A stretch of DNA of 64,000 nt from JAWLBR01 sp041687495 (GTDB lineage: Bacteria; Bacillota; Limnochordia; DTU087; JAAYGB01), in assembly GCA_041687495.1 (NCBI GenBank), contig JAWLBR010000004.1:1-64000 (forward strand). The letters are read 5' to 3'. Shown in pieces: positions 63,422-64,000 of this stretch. Each line of letters begins with the position of its first letter. Position 1 is the stretch's first letter. The notes under the pieces are model-generated. The model saw nothing but the letters and a program-made list of their open reading frames with translations. It did no database searches and had not been told where the DNA came from. The translations under genes and the position numbers were made by a program.

Positions 63422-64000
63422 TTGCAGGCAGTCACTTTTCAAGGCGTAAAAGATGTGAAAGTCAAAGAAGTCGCGGATCCCAAATTGGAGAAGGACGATG
63501 ACATCCTTGTTCGGATTACCAGCACCGCAATCTGCGGCTCAGATCTGCACCTAATTCACGGGATGGTCCCCAATTTCGGCCGCGATTACATCATCGGCCA
63601 TGAGCCGATGGGGATTGTCGAGGAAGTTGGCAAAGATGTCACCCGGGTTAAGGTCGGCGATCGGGTGGTTATTCCCTTTACCATGGCTTGCGGCGAGTGC
63701 TGGTACTGCCAGCACAACCTGGAGAGTCAATGTAGCCACTCCAACCCCCACGGTGAGGTGGGTGGGTTCTTGGGGTATTCGGAGACCTTTGGCGGTTACG
63801 CTGGAGGACAGGCTGAGTATCTGCGGGTGCCGTTTGGCAACTTTACTCCCTTTGTTGTCCCTGAAGACTGCGAACTAGAAGACGAGCAACTGCTGTTCCT
63901 GTCGGACATCATCCCAACTGCTTACTGGGGCGTCGACAGCGCCGGAGTCAAAGAGGATGACACTGTAATCGTGTTAGGCTGCGGGCCTGTTGGCCTACTG
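63422..64000 (+). CDS. Zinc-dependent alcohol dehydrogenase (3' end outside window)
   Basis: Medium-chain dehydrogenase, 193 residues visible. TTG start nine bases after AAAGGAG. TAICGSDLHLIHG (catalytic Zn Cys), IIGHEPMGIVEEVG (His-Glu), ACGECWYCQHNLESQC (structural-zinc cysteines) and the start of the Rossmann fold VIVLGCGPVG at the window edge. Similar to glutathione-independent formaldehyde or threonine-type dehydrogenases; the substrate is not deducible from this part. Confidence 0.92.
   Translation, partial: MQAVTFQGVKDVKVKEVADPKLEKDDDILVRITSTAICGSDLHLIHGMVPNFGRDYIIGHEPMGIVEEVGKDVTRVKVGDRVVIPFTMACGECWYCQHNLESQCSHSNPHGEVGGFLGYSETFGGYAGGQAEYLRVPFGNFTPFVVPEDCELEDEQLLFLSDIIPTAYWGVDSAGVKEDDTVIVLGCGPVGLL

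Noticed and set aside
1..64000. CRISPR arrays, insertion sequences, prophage genes, rRNA and tRNA genes
   Set aside because: No regular spaced repeats, transposase or phage-like genes, or cloverleaf sequences were found when reading both strands.

Overview
The window reads like a chromosomal contig from an anaerobic, diderm (outer-membrane-bearing) member of the Bacillota. Firmicute traits are a tryptophan-type T-box leader, strong AGGAGG ribosome binding sites, many GTG/TTG starts, MalY, and SbcCD beside a CX6C-hook Rad50 protein. Anaerobic traits are an LctBCD-like electron-confurcating lactate dehydrogenase set, a glycyl radical enzyme, and a ferredoxin-tailed aldo/keto reductase. Against this background lies a long, nearly complete Kdo/heptose lipopolysaccharide operon, so Negativicutes, Halanaerobiia or Limnochordia-like lineages are the natural candidates. 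I cannot fix the taxon from sequence alone. A run of ten N at 39249-39258 shows this is a draft assembly.

Layout. 1-3.9 kb (minus): sugar isomerase, EtfB, ferredoxin-EtfA and a truncated GlcD/LctD flavoprotein. 4.3-9.0 kb: secreted FMN-binding-like protein, Gfo/Idh/MocA oxidoreductase, MalY aminotransferase, RseC-like protein behind a near-consensus promoter, MazG-like pyrophosphohydrolase, and a C_GCAxxG_C_C protein. 9.2-16.5 kb: SuhB-like phosphatase, SbcC/SbcD nuclease, a small orphan ORF, and glutaminyl-tRNA synthetase. 16.5-23.4 kb: lipoprotein, UroD-family protein, ZIP transporter, EEP-family hydrolase, iron alcohol dehydrogenase, and OFA-type MFS transporter. 23.4-28.9 kb (minus): an operon of FSA-type aldolase, glycyl radical enzyme, rhamnulokinase-family kinase and DUF1848 protein. 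No ordinary activase is visible, but DUF1848 carries a radical-SAM-like CX3CX2C motif.

29.1-35.2 kb (plus): EamA transporter, then a promoter and a complete T-box with a UGG (Trp) specifier. It reads into a peptide-type ABC transporter (binding protein and two permeases, no ATPase) and an amidohydrolase. 35.2-39.6 kb: ferredoxin-tailed aldo/keto reductase, membrane-anchored GDPD, a receiver-like protein lacking its phospho-acceptor, and an APH/CotS-like kinase split by the assembly gap. Two copies of a TGTCRTCTAG palindrome lie upstream of minus-strand genes here. 40.2-44.9 kb: GT52-like glycosyltransferase, divergent RraA and enolase-superfamily genes, and two broken short-chain dehydrogenase remnants.

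45.0-59.5 kb (minus) is the LPS operon, in transcription order: gmhB, hldA, hldC, msbA, lpxK, kdsB, kdsA, kdsD, kdsC, lpxL-like, waaA, waaF-like, a GT2 glycosyltransferase and an O-antigen ligase. A promoter with a perfect -10 lies at about 59.5 kb. It covers ADP-heptose and CMP-Kdo synthesis, lipid A 4'-phosphorylation and acylation, Kdo and heptose transfer, MsbA flipping and O-antigen ligation. kdsC has no ordinary start codon and sits in frame behind the TAG stop of kdsD. 59.7-64.0 kb: arylsulfotransferase-like membrane protein, MGMT-family protein, small membrane protein, aldo/keto reductase, and the start of a zinc alcohol dehydrogenase.
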